A program made the translations under genes and the position numbers. This document shows positions 47,861-59,400 of a stretch of DNA of 64,000 bases, piece by piece. The stretch lies in the NCBI GenBank assembly GCA_964036155.1, contig OZ038423.1, positions 11,733,249 to 11,797,248 on the forward strand, read 5' to 3'. This stretch comes from Diploscapter coronatus. Its lineage: Eukaryota; Nematoda; Chromadorea; Rhabditida; Rhabditidae. Numbering within the stretch: position 1 is the first letter of the stretch; each line of letters opens with the position of its first letter. The notes below the pieces were generated by a model, which was given only the letters and a program-made list of their open reading frames with translations, searched no databases and was not told the origin of the DNA.

Positions 47861-49166
47861 TTATTTCTTCTGCTCGTCAGGCTTGGCTGCCTCTTCAGGC
47901 GCATGCACCACCTCGTATGCAGCCGTGATGGACTTGTCTCTGAATGCAGGGAAAATTTCCCACGGCGTTTCCAGATCGAATTTGCGGAATTCCTGCGCCA
48001 TCTCCGTCGGCTCGTACACGATTCGACGCAGTTCGGGGTCGTAGCGCACCTGCCAATTAATTATTGTCAGTTAGACGATGCACTTGCAGTTCGAATAACG
48101 AACTCTCATTTTTCAGAAGTCTGATTGCAAGAATGTACAGAGAATTTACGGAAATACCTCAGTGTATCCAGTGAGAGGGAAGTCCTTCCTGAAGGGATGG
48201 CCCTCGAAGCCGTAGTCAGTCAGAATGCGACGCATGTCTGGATGGTTGTTGAACCACACGCCGTACATGTCGTACGCTTCGCGCTCGTACCTGAACAATG
48301 CAGAAATAACGGTAAGAAAGGGGAGAATAGATCAGGAATGGGTCGAAATTTCGATAATTCCTAAAAACATACCATTCAGCTCCTCGAAACACGCTGGTGA
48401 CAGACTCGAGGGGGGCGATTTCGTCTGTGTACGTGCGAACTCTGATGCGCGCGTTGAAACGAACAGAGTACAGAGAATAGACCAACTGCAAGGAGTGAAA
48501 ATGGATGGACGAATGAATGGAGATGCAGGGAAAGAATGAAGAGGCTAACCTCGAAGCGATTCTCTCTGGTTGGCACGTCGACTCCACAGGCGAATGTGAA
48601 GTTGGTGAATTGGGCAGAGTGGTGACCCTTGAGGAAGGACAGCACAGGAACGATTCCGGAAGGGTGTACTAACAACTCCAATTCATCTCCAGCAGCAAAC
48701 TGCAATGACACAGTAAATGAGATGAAGAAGCAGAAGGATGTATGTACCTGAACGCGCTGCACGAACTTGGGCAGACATTCAGCTGCAAAACGACCGAATG
48801 TCGCCAACTTCGCCTTCTTCTGCTCGTCGATCACTCGCACAGTCGCTGAAACATGAACATTCATTTGGGACTTGTGGAAAGTTCACCCATTACTCGTTTA
48901 GAAAGTTCATTTATTTCCCCTTCTCTGTCAACACTATTTCATCTCAAAGGGGAGTGAATTCTCCAAATGAGCGGTGTGTGTGAACAGATTGAACTTTTCA
49001 AACTGCCAAAATTCGAAGCTGTTGGAGAAATGTCAGGAGAATTACGTTTTGGCTTCTTCTCCTCTGTCTGGCCGGTCTGCTGCTGCTGAAGGAGTGCAGA
49101 GGTGGAGAGCGGCCGCAGAGAGGCTCGAGTGGCCGCTGCACGGAGACAGGCTGCCGCTGGCAGCAT
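47861..49166 (-). CDS. NDUFS3: NADH dehydrogenase (complex I) 30-kDa subunit NDUFS3
   Basis: Six exons: 49046-49166, 48748-48845, 48550-48699, 48373-48485, 48158-48290 and 47861-48049; 267 aa. The complex I 30-kDa signature reads [18 protein letters not shown] then [20 protein letters not shown]. The N-terminus [20 protein letters not shown] is Arg/Ala-rich without acids, a mitochondrial presequence. The protein sits in the matrix arm near the quinone site. The ATG is 7 nt after a CTATTTCAG acceptor. It is divergent from PRPF4 with 230 bp between start codons. Confidence 0.97.
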
Positions 49167-49396
49167 TGCACCACTGAAATAGACTAATTACCGAAAATGG
49201 ACAGAATAGGCGAGAAAAAATCGAGACGCACTGTGAAAAGCGAATGCAGACAGACATATAGCAGAGAAATGCAGTGCGTAAAATGAGTGCATAGCTTTGA
49301 ATGCATTCGATACAGCGACCTCTTTTCGCATTTTCGTTTACTTTTTCTTGCGATTTCAAATTTGTCGAGATGTTTTGAATTTCAGACTGACTCGAA
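49167..49396. promoter_or_regulatory. Putative bidirectional promoter, NDUFS3 / PRPF4
   Basis: 230 bp between two divergent start codons. Each side ends in a splice-acceptor-like sequence (CTATTTCAG for NDUFS3, AATTTCAG for PRPF4), so little more than about 200 bp is left for promoter function. The role is inferred from position. Confidence 0.5.
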
Positions 49397-52300
49397 ATGG
49401 GCGAAGAGGAGCTGAAGAAGAAGAAAGTGCTCGGCTCGCTGGCCACGGCGGAAAATGTGCAGGCAATCATGGTGGGTCGAATTGTTTTGCGAGAGTTTAC
49501 GTTGTCTAATTGCAGGCCTCGCAGAATGAAGGATCGATGGAGCAGGGCGAACGAATGGCTGTGGATCATGCAGAGAGCCGAGTGGAGTCCGACATGCTGG
49601 CCGAGTTCGAGAGAAGGAAACGGGCAAGAACACTCACTCTGCCCACTGACGATGTTGTGGTAGGCAGTTTGACAGTATGACAACAGGGGAGGCAAATACG
49701 AATTACCGAAAGAAGTTTGAAAAGGATCGCCTTTTAGAAATCTAGAAAAGGAAAGATAGTTTTTCAGAAAAAAACCTTTGCATTTGTCATCGAATTTTTT
49801 CCATAATTTTCTACATCCCTAAGTTATAAATTCAATGACAACTAGAACAATTGAGAATAGTCAGTCGTGACAAATGCGAGAAGACTGGAAATACGCTCCT
49901 CGATGACCCTTTAGAACGATAATGAGCTATTTCAGGTGAAACTGAAACTACGTAGTCTGAATCAGCCGATCTGTCTGTTTGGAGAGGACATCCACGACAG
50001 GAAAGAGCGACTGCGCGCACTGCTCTCCACAATGACTGAGGACCAGGTGGCTGCCATTCTGCACAGCGAGGACATGGGTGCGGATGACAAAGACGAGGAG
50101 AAGGTCACTTGGTACTACCCTGCAAAGAGTTCCAATCTGAGGCTCGCCAGACTCACCATTGCTGATTTCTCCATTAGAAGAGCCAAGGCTAGGTAATGCA
50201 TTGCTATTGTCAGATCAACCCTTCTCTCGTTCATCGAAAAGAGAAGAATAAACAAAAGAAAGGCTCCATACAATTTCTTTACGCTTTTAAGGAAGCGCAT
50301 TTCCTCTTCTTCCTTGCCTCTACGGATTCATAGGGCCTTGCTCTGTCCGGCGAAGACCCTTTAAAAATGACTCAAAAATCGTTTTTTCCTTTAGTTATAA
50401 TAGATTAAAAATAATGATCGAGTGAAAAGTTCTACTCAATTTTTCAAAAGAATGACACCGGACAGGCCAAAATACTGAAGTTTTTGAGCATACGCACATT
50501 TCTTCCAGTATATATTTAATGGAAGGGATAAGAATTGGTTTAATGACGGCAATTAAGTGAAAACAGAAGTGAAATGGAGAATTTGAGGCTGGAAGAAGCA
50601 CGCAAGCAACTGGCCAGACCGACTCACGAAAAGGCCCTCGTCATGCAAGAAACCCACAAGTGGATTCAGCAGATCAATCTGCACGCATCGCAGGTAGCCG
50701 ACACGCGGCCTGTCGCCTTCTGCGAATTCTCGCAAAACTCCGAATACATCGGTTTGTTGAATGGAAGACTGGAAAGAATTGATAAAGAAGCATTGCAGCG
50801 ACAGCCGGCTGGTCAGGACAGCCCGCAGTGTGGCGCAGAGACAATTGCGAGAAGGTGGTCCGTTATACCGGCCATCAGGGACAATGTGGCTGTGCGCGAT
50901 TCCACCCAGATGCATTCAAATACAACGAGAAGGGCGTGCTGCATTTGGCTAGTGCTGCACACGATGGTTTGTGAAGAGACTATTTGTAAATGAAGGGCAT
51001 GGTGGTAACTGCACTTGTAATGCCATTTTCCCCTCTTTCCTACATCCTGTTTTCTGTTCTTAAACATAGAGCCGTAAATCCATCATTTACAAATGGTCTG
51101 TGAAGGGATTTAATGATTTTGATAGAATATTTGCAGGGACAGTGTATTTGTGGTCGATGGACAAGGACACTCCACTGGCAGAGTTGGAGAAGCACCCGGC
51201 CAGAATTTCAAAAATAGCCTTCCATCAGACGGGCAGATACTTGGCCACTGCATGGTTTGTCTTATTCCGGCTTCTTGAAAAGGACATACATTTGAAAAAA
51301 TACCTCTGAAAGTTTTTTGACTCCATATAGGAGTTAGAATTAAAGCAAGGCAAACTAAGTTGATCTCGAAATGATCAGCAGCATGTGTGCAGAGTATTTC
51401 TGGGAAAAAGTTAACCTAACCTACCGAGTCTTTACCCTTGTCTCTATTTTTCTAGTGTGCGGATTTTACAAGAGACCGTATTTTTCAAGTATGTCTTTTT
51501 TCAAAAAATCCTTATTCCTTCTCATTCTTCCATTCAATTCGGATCCTTTCAGTTTCGACTCCTGGTGGCGTCTTTTCGATGTGGAGACAGCAGAAGAGCT
51601 GCTCATTCAGGAGGGCCATTCCAAGGCCGTCTTCGATATCGCCTTCCAGACAGACGGCTCTGTCGCTCTCACAGGCGGACTCGACTGCTATGGCCGAGTG
51701 TGGGACTTGCGCACTGGCAGATGCATTATGTTCCTGGATGGACACACGAAGGAGATACATTCTGTCGAGTGGATGCCTAACGGGTTTGTCTGATTGAGAA
51801 GTTGGGAGTTCGAACTGAAATTGAACCAATTGTTTGCAGATTCGAAATGGTCACTGGAGGTGCAGACAACACATTGAAGGTATGGGATTTGCGAATGAGG
51901 AAGAACATCTACACGATGCCTGCGCACACGAGTGTCGTTAGCAGAGTCAGGGCCGATTCACAGGGACAATATCTCGTCTCTGCTGGATTCGATGCTTCTC
52001 TCAAGGTCTCTTTCTATTCATTGGCTGCAGGTCAGGGATGCACGAAGTTTTGATTTCAAACTTTTCGAAGTTGAAGTTTTCCAAAATCGAGGTTCGTGAC
52101 CCCCTGCTGCAGTTATCTTCTTTCCGCGAATAAGTACATTCCTCTCAAAATGGGGGAAAATAGTGAGAGGGGAAATTATGTTTGGGAAAAGAAGATTCAC
52201 TTCAAATATCTGGAATGATTGTATTCAGTCATGAGAGGAATGCACTCATAAGTGGGAGAAAAGTACTCGCAGACCCAGGTATAAGCAAGATTTACTCGTC

Positions 52301-52590
52301 TTCGTCCCTGATTCATCCTCGATTTTTTCCTTTCCCGATACCAGCTTTAAAAATCGTCCTACCCCCTTCCCAAAAATGAATTTTGCTCATGCCTGTGCAG
52401 CTCTCTTCCACTCTCAATGAATCAGTCAAATTGTTTGCAGTTCTGGTCGACTCAAGGTTGGCAGCCGCTGCGCTCGCTGCAGGGCCACGACACGAAGATC
52501 ATGTGCGTAGACATCAGTCCGGATGGCAAGTGGCTCATCTCTGCCTCTTTCGACAGAACATTCAAGGTCTGGACGCAGTCCGAGTATTGA
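49397..52590 (+). CDS. PRPF4: U4/U6 small nuclear ribonucleoprotein PRPF4
   Basis: Nine exons: 49397-49471, 49516-49659, 49936-50192, 50567-50751, 50799-50966, 51137-51254, 51553-51783, 51840-52005 and 52441-52590; 497 aa against about 520 in vertebrates. The PRP4 (SFM) motif is [20 protein letters not shown] (about 76-96). Seven WD40 repeats fill the C-terminal 290 residues, with [29 protein letters not shown] and SFDRTFKVW. It binds PRPF3 and PPIH in the U4/U6.U5 tri-snRNP. The start is 11 nt after an ATTTCAG acceptor. Intron 8 holds a 74-bp hAT MITE. Confidence 0.96.
52033..52106. repeat. 74-bp hAT-type MITE in PRPF4 intron 8
   Basis: Begins CAGGGATGCACGAAG and ends TTCGTGACCCCCTG, imperfect inverted repeats. 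Flanks CTGCAGGT (52025-52032) and CTGCAGTT (52107-52114) agree at 7 of 8 positions. Confidence 0.75.
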
Positions 52591-52798
52591 AGCAGGCATT
52601 TGAATACGCATTCATTCATTCGGCTGTATCTACTTCCTTCCCAGTTTCCAGTATTTTTTTCCTACACACTGGAAAAACGAGAAGTGGAAGAAAGTACTCG
52701 CAGCCCATTCATTCCACTCACAATTGTTGTTGAATTGAGTTTGTTCTAATTTATAAATACTTTTATACAGGACAGAAGTGGAAAGTGATGAGATGAGA

Positions 52799-53567
52799 TC
52801 AAACGAGGCTCTGCCTCAGATTCTTAGTGTTTATGATTTTCTTGCCGCACATGGCACAGATGCCCTTCTGATACGCGCATTCCTGGCAGTAGTGCGAGCC
52901 GACCTGGTGCACTTTGCAGTTGCACAGACGGCACTTCCCACTCACGACCAGCACTCTGCAAAGAATTATAGATCATTAATTGAAGAACTTCTAAAGAAGA
53001 AATACATCTGATTGATAGGTTAAGAATATTTTGATTTAGACTGGAAATGCTCAATTCACATCCCACAATATTTAAGACCGATATCTTATTCTTCCATTAT
53101 ATGTGTTCATAGGCAACTAGTAAATGACAGAAACGAAGTAACGGAGTGACTTTATGTGAAGAATCGCAGTCTTTCTTTTAAAAAATAAAGCTCTCAACAC
53201 AAGAAATCACTTCGTCACTTACAAATTACTGTGCTCAGATGCGTCTTCATATTCCTAGGGCTGTTGGCAGATACCTGAACCTACAGGTCAGGTGAAGATA
53301 TGACTGAGAAAATGTATATAAATGTGAGGGGTCTGCAGACGGTGTAGGTGTAAATTTTTATATCTACCAACAGCCCTTTCAGATTTACGTCTTTTCAAAG
53401 AAATAAATTCATCGCTCATAGACTCACTTCTTCTCGCTGCCGAAGAGTCGATTCTTAGTGGGTTCGACCTTCTTGACCCCCTCCAATGGTCTGTTCTGCT
53501 TCTTGTTTCGGAAAGGATCCACTCCAACGATCTTCGTCAATTTCTTCTCGCAATCGGCACACACCAT
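52799..53567 (-). CDS. CRIPT: Cysteine-rich PDZ-binding protein CRIPT
   Basis: Two exons, 53428-53567 and 52799-52955; 98 aa. MVCADCEKKL opens the protein and GSHYCQECAYQKGICAMCGK is diagnostic. Its Cys pairs (CxxC) can bind metal. The C-terminal QSLV keeps a class I PDZ ligand (Ser at -2, Val at 0), the feature by which CRIPT binds PSD-95-type PDZ domains; CRIPT has also been tied to the minor spliceosome. The ATG is 2 nt after a GTTCAG acceptor. RPB3 lies 190 nt upstream on the same strand, an operon-like spacing. Confidence 0.95.
53257..53377. repeat. Inverted-repeat element with AGGGCTGTTGG ends (CRIPT intron)
   Basis: AGGGCTGTTGGCAGATA at the left mirrors AGGGCTGTTGGTAGATA from the right. 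About 121 bp. No convincing 8-bp duplication, so hAT membership is a guess from the end sequence. Confidence 0.6.
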
Positions 53568-53756
53568 CTCTGAACAAACAGATCAGTTGAATGAATTCAA
53601 GAGTAATTATGAAAGATATGAACAGAGCTGCATGACTCTTCAGAATAGTTCTGCACACAGACAGAGATCAAAATAATTTATCGTGAAAGGTCGAGAAAAC
53701 AACAATGATATAAAAATCAACTGGGTAGCTGGAATAAAGTGAAAAGAGGAGAGAGA

Positions 53757-56233
53757 TCAGTGGTCCGGATTGTTCTGTGCATTGATCTCGGCTGAGAGAG
53801 CGGCCTGCAAGTCTTCCAGCTTCTTCTTGAGTATAGCCACTCCCGAGTAGATGATTCGCTCTGCCTTCAGGGCTCCAGTCGATTCAACTGAAAATGAAAC
53901 ATTTTGACCGTCAATCATTGCCTTCTGAATGTGAGCACAATCGTCCGCAAATTCAAGGTGGATGAATTCCTCCCAGGCTGTTTGTATATTCTTTCCACAA
54001 ATTTAAATCATAACTGAAACTTCGCCCTCGGCTTCGAGCAAAAATGGTCGAAGTTCATATCTGTAGTTAAAACTTTGATTTTGAAAATTTTCAAATCAAA
54101 ACTTCGTGCACTCTCAATGTACATTCAACCATCATCCTAAAAGTGCACTTTCCTCCCGAAACACAAATAATAAAGAAACTGGGCGAAATAGGAGTTGGGA
54201 AGAAAGCATCTCTAGACATTGGAAGATTGTACTCATTCCTGGAAGAAATGAGCCAGCATTTAACGTATCATAAAGAAGCTATGAGAGGTCTCTTGAATAT
54301 GCCAATGGCTGATCAGTTTCAACGACTTTTTCTTATTCCTCTGCCCTTCCTATATTCACTAACTTTCATGTTCGTCGACGTTAACTAGCTGTTGCCTAAT
54401 ACAAGAAGTTGTAATGGACTAACTTGTGAACCAGTATTTGTTGGGTTTGCCCTCCGGGTCGTAAGGGGCCTCGTTCTCTCCCTCGGGCAGTGTCGAATTC
54501 TCGCTTCTTGGCCACTCAGCCGGGTTGGGGTAGACCGTGTGGCGCAGTGCATTGTCGGGGTCGTACTCGAATCCAACTCCACAGGTGGGATTCCACTTGG
54601 CGTGCTCCTTGCTGAATCCCTTCTTGGCGAAGCACCTCAGATTGAGTTCCTGTCCTTTGCGCAGCTTCACAATCAGAATGTCGTCTCGCTTGCCGTACTC
54701 ATCCATTCGAGAAACACGATTCAAATGGGCGCCGCACGCGGGGAAGACTCTCTGCAAAGAAATGGATGATTTTTTTTTAAGAGAAAATACCTCCCTGCAT
54801 TTCACACCCACACCCATTTGCATATCACACTCACTATTTGCACAAAACGCTAAATTGTACATAAAGTGAGTATATAGTATAAAGTGGATGAGGCTATGGA
54901 ATACAAAAGTCCAAGAAGAAGAATAAGCTGACGTGTGCCGAGCGTTCTGTAACACAATGCCGGGATTTGTATGAAAGATGTGGTGGGCTTTGTAACGGGA
55001 AACGGTCTTTGCGCACGAAACTCATGTTGTTTACATGAACTAACGAATTAACAAACTGACCAGATCAGGATTGAGCGGCTCGAGATCTGCAGTGGTGACG
55101 GCGCGCGTGGCCTCGTCATTGCACTTGACATTCAGCACGAATTCTACAGAGCAGTCCGGGCAGAATTCTTGGCATTCGCAGTCCTGAATGCGCAAATTGA
55201 CTTTGAGTGACTTGAAAGTAGATATTTGGGTAATGAGTTTAGCTAGAATTGTCGTGAACTTCTAAATCAAAATATTCTGCTAAAATCTAAGTGCCGACCA
55301 ATGGAAGATTCATATCTTGTGAACCTTTTCGCATTAAATTTCTTATTCGGACTGGAATTGTGCACGTATCTAATTGAGAGGAATGAGTGAAAGTAAAAAA
55401 GGCATTTCTAGGCCATACCCTGGTGTATCGCATGCTGTCGACGAACTCGTCCGAGTACATGGGGATGAGGCCGAGTCGATGGGCGATGAACTCGTCGTGC
55501 AACACCGAAGTGTTCGTCTCGATCTGCACCCAGTCGATAGCGATTGTCGGTACCTGCAAATCCACCCACTATGTATCAATCAATAGATAGCTGAAAATCA
55601 CAAGGATTTTTTAATAAGACACAGGAATGCACGCCTGAAAAGGACACAGGTCTAACAAATTAAAGTTTGAATGAGTAGGGTATAGGGATAGGGATCATGA
55701 TAAGATGATTATTGTCTCAACACGACGAGTACATCGAGCGCATATTTTGAGACAAAATCAGCCTACCAGACGATCTCCAATGGGTTTTTTGGCTGCGTAA
55801 ACTTTTCTCACAAAGCGGGAAAAGGAAATAAAGTGATAATGTTTGGAAGGGAAACCTACATTTTTGAGAGGAAAGTTTACACTTCAAGTCTTTGACCAGA
55901 AAGTTTACGCAGCCGATTTTGGAGGTCTGTGTCATTTTCAGGTGCATGCCTCTGCGTTTTACTAAAGAAGTCACTATCACAAGATATGCGAAATTGTAGA
56001 AAGTATAGCAGAGGAAACGTCTTGTAATGTTCTTTTCTCGAATTAGAACAAGTTCATATTCTTGTTCTCTTCCGACTTCCCGACTGCAAAATTACAGCTG
56101 GACAACTCACTTCAGCGATAAAGACGCGACGCAGTGAGTTGGCGACACTCAGATCCGTGTCCTCCAGCGAGAATTTGACGACGTCGTCCGACAGCTCGAG
56201 CAACTTCACCTGCGGCTGATTCGCGTACGGCAT
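53757..56233 (-). CDS. POLR2C: RNA polymerase II subunit RPB3
   Basis: Five exons: 56111-56233, 55419-55553, 55061-55183, 54424-54751 and 53757-53887; 279 aa against 275 in humans. Begins [20 protein letters not shown] with [20 protein letters not shown], the alpha-like dimerisation region that pairs with RPB11. The zinc-binding loop [11 protein letters not shown] is intact. [20 protein letters not shown] is also typical. Start 1 nt after an ATTCAG acceptor. It is divergent from the HNRNPM-type gene with 250 bp between start codons. Confidence 0.97.
55791..55914. repeat. MITE with GGCTGCGTAAACTTT ends (RPB3 intron 1)
   Basis: The left end GGCTGCGTAAACTTTTCTCA is matched by the inverted right end GGCTGCGTAAACTTTCTGGT. 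A further GTAAACTT copy lies inside. The flanks are T-rich on one side and TTTT-like on the other; the target duplication is uncertain. 124 bp. Confidence 0.72.
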
Positions 56234-56483
56234 TCTGAATGAAAAAATTAATTAATTCCGAGAAAAAAGACGACGGAATTAACGAAAAGAAGCGAATAAA
56301 AGAAATTCTATTCGGCATCTTTTCTCCCTCCTCACTGCACATTCTCTTTCTCCTCTGTTCGTGGCCTGTCGTGCCAATCAATCTCTCGTTTATTCCCTGT
56401 TTTGCGCTTTTTCTGCTTATTTTTCCTGTTGATGCCAATGATTTCTTGCAGGAATCCGCCTCCAGTCGACCAGCGTGAAGACA
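56234..56483. promoter_or_regulatory. Putative bidirectional promoter, RPB3 / HNRNPM-type gene
   Basis: 250 bp between divergent start codons, with an acceptor-like ATTCAG next to the RPB3 start and a TTGCAG about 30 nt before the other. Role inferred from position. Confidence 0.5.
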
Positions 56484-59400
56484 ATGGCAACGAGACGACG
56501 CAGCCGCTCCAGAAGCCCTACGCACGACGACAACAGAAGGGGTGGAGGCGGACGCAGATTTGGAGGTCAGTTTGGTAGAGAAATGGGGGAATTTGGACAG
56601 GTTGACAGGACGGAAGAAGCAGTCCAATGAAATGTGGAGTTGTTCGCTTGTCTGTGTTCTGTACAACGAATCAAAGGGGCATATTCCTTCTTCTGCGGAT
56701 GGTAATGGACGGAGACGAGAATTGAAACAGATCGAAGAGATGCATGAATAGGCACGAATTGACGAGTTACTCTGCACGGCTAGTGTCCACAGGGCTCTAG
56801 ACGGGCCGAAAGTGTTCGGTCTAGGCCCGGTCTGGCTCGTAACATTTTTAAAAATTCAAGTCCGGCCCGTGGTACTTTCAAAAACTCTCAGCCCGTTCCT
56901 TAAAATACGCGCCGGGCCGTCAGAACCCTGCCGGTCCATTCGTTTGCAAATATGTCTTGGAGCAGAATCAGATGATCACAGAAATGACAGAAAGAACATG
57001 GCTGCTGTCGGTTGGAATTAATCTCGACAATATTTCCTATCAACTACTTTTTCTTCTTACAATTGCATGTCCTTTTGAGGCTCACAATTTCATGTTGGGT
57101 TCTGTGAGACGAACTTCGTGTTAAAACAGCATTAATCTATTCCGAATTGACTAAGGAAGTCGCGTTTGAAGTTGACTAGACAGGAAATCAATTTGCATTG
57201 CAGGTGGCGACAGTCGAATGGTGTTCATCTCGAATATTGCTTATGAGACCAGATGGCCTGAGCTGAAGACTTTGTTGAGAGACAAATGTGGAGAGGTCGA
57301 CATCTTTGACTTATCATTGGGAAAAGAGTGAAGAGGGGAAGGACGAATGTGAAGTGAAGGGAGAAAGTTGCAACTCGACATTTCGCCTGGTTGACTAGCT
57401 TGGAAGTGTGCTGTTTCAGGTGAGTTTCATGGAGCTGCTCGAGGAGCGCGATGGTCGTCCGAAGGGCTGCGCGATCGTGGAGTTCAAGACGAGGGACGAT
57501 GCGGAGAAGTGCGTCAAGAGTCTCCATCGCTATGAGTTCAACGGCAGAGCTCTGGGAGTGAAGGAAATTCGGGTCAGTTTGACACTCCCTCTTCTTGTTG
57601 AGAAGACGCAAACCAACGAAAATCGTCCATTTTTGCAAGATCTCTTCTTTTCATATTGTTTGGCTTGAAAATTGTTAAGTCTTCGGGAACATTCAATTCG
57701 TTCTAACTTCTGCGAACTAACTTATTTTGTGTGAATTTCAGGAGCCAGTTGGCTTTTTCCGCAAGATCAAGGAGGAGACGGGCGTGGACTTCTTGGCCCG
57801 AACGGGCGGCGGCGCAGGCGGGGCGCGCAGTGGCCGTGGAGATGGCGACGAGCGCGAGAAGAGAAGTGGCACTTACGATCTGTTCGGACTCAGTCCCCAG
57901 TTCCTCAGACAACACAGCATTGATCCGCCTCTCTGCGACAGAGTCTTCGCGTCCAATGTAAATGCATCATTGACATTCCCGAAATCTTCTGAAATTGAAA
58001 TTGAGAGAAATTAGTGTGGAGATGACAGAATTTCGATGATACTTCTCGAACGTAACCGGTTATGATGGATTTTCTCATTTTCTTTTCAAATTCGTGTAGT
58101 TTTCCCTGTTAGTAGCGAACATCGGGGTCTTGTGCTGTTAAATTCGAAGAAGGAAGGCGGGTTCTCTGTCGAGTTTGCTCTCATCGTTCAATCAAAATCC
58201 ATCCCCGGGTCCAGAGCTGAGACGAAGTTGAAATCTTAAAATTCGAAGTCGAAGTCGAAACTTCGTCTCAGCTCTGCCCGGGTCCACCCGAATCGGTTAT
58301 GTTCAGAATGTATGCTTTCTTCGAGTTGATGAGTCAAATTTTTGAAGTTTCGCAATTCGAGTCAGAAAATTGAAGTTGAAGTTGTCGTTTCGAGGAAATT
58401 TGATAGGAGTCCAATTTAATCGAACTATCTAGTGGAGTTGCAGATGTCGTTCAATGTGGGCACTGCCAAGATCTACGAAGTGTTCGGCCTCGCGGGTAAG
58501 ATCGCCTGGATGGATTTGCATATGGACAAGGAGGGTCGCAGCAAGGTTCGTTCGTTTGTGTCTTCTGACAATGAAATCAGCAAAATCCACGATTGAAAGA
58601 ATTCATCAGTCCAAGCTCGCGAGAAAAGTGCACAGATACGAACTCAGATTTTTATGAAACTTTCCAAGGAGAGGTTTTCAATGACGGGGATTACGATGGT
58701 AACATCAAAATCGACAAAATAAGAGCCTGGAGCAGGAAAACCGACGAAAATCACCTATTCTTCAATTCCGCTTGTGAATTTTCAAATTGAATACATTGTT
58801 GATAGGAAAAATCTCTCATTTCTTGCACAAAATACTAATGAAAGACGGTAAAAAATTTACCTCTTCTAGGTTCCTACTTTACGGATTTTGGCCTCATCAC
58901 CGTAATCCCCGTCATTGAAAATCGCTATTTGGAAAGTTTCATCAAGATCTGTGAGTTCGTATCTGTGCGCTTCCTTTGTCAGCATTCCCAATATCAGTCG
59001 GAAATCGATCGGTTGCCATTGGTAGTAGAAAAAGAACCAATCAGTATCAGTGCGTAAACCAATAGATAGTAATTTTGAGAAAAAAAACAGTTAGTACCAG
59101 TCGGTATTGACTGATTGTGTTTTGTATTGCCGATCAGTACCGAATGAATACCGATTATTTTTTCCTCAAAACTACTCGTCGGTTAACGCGCTGGTACTGG
59201 TATTGGGAATGTTGATAGATGAAATGAAGAAGAACGAGGAAAAGCGAGAGCTGGAGGTATAGGGTGGGTAAAGGAATTTTAGCTGCATTTTCATGATGTA
59301 AAAATGGCAAAAAAATTTTCATATAGATTATATATCATTCTCAACATTAATTCCAAGAAAATTTTTACAAAATAGACCTATTTTTTTGAAAAACTTTCGG

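Noticed and set aside
50330..50480. Weak inverted repeat around GTCCGG in PRPF4 intron 3
   Set aside because: GGCCTTGCTCTGTCCGG and GGCCTGTCCGG are partly inverted, but the arms are short and uneven and no duplication is seen.
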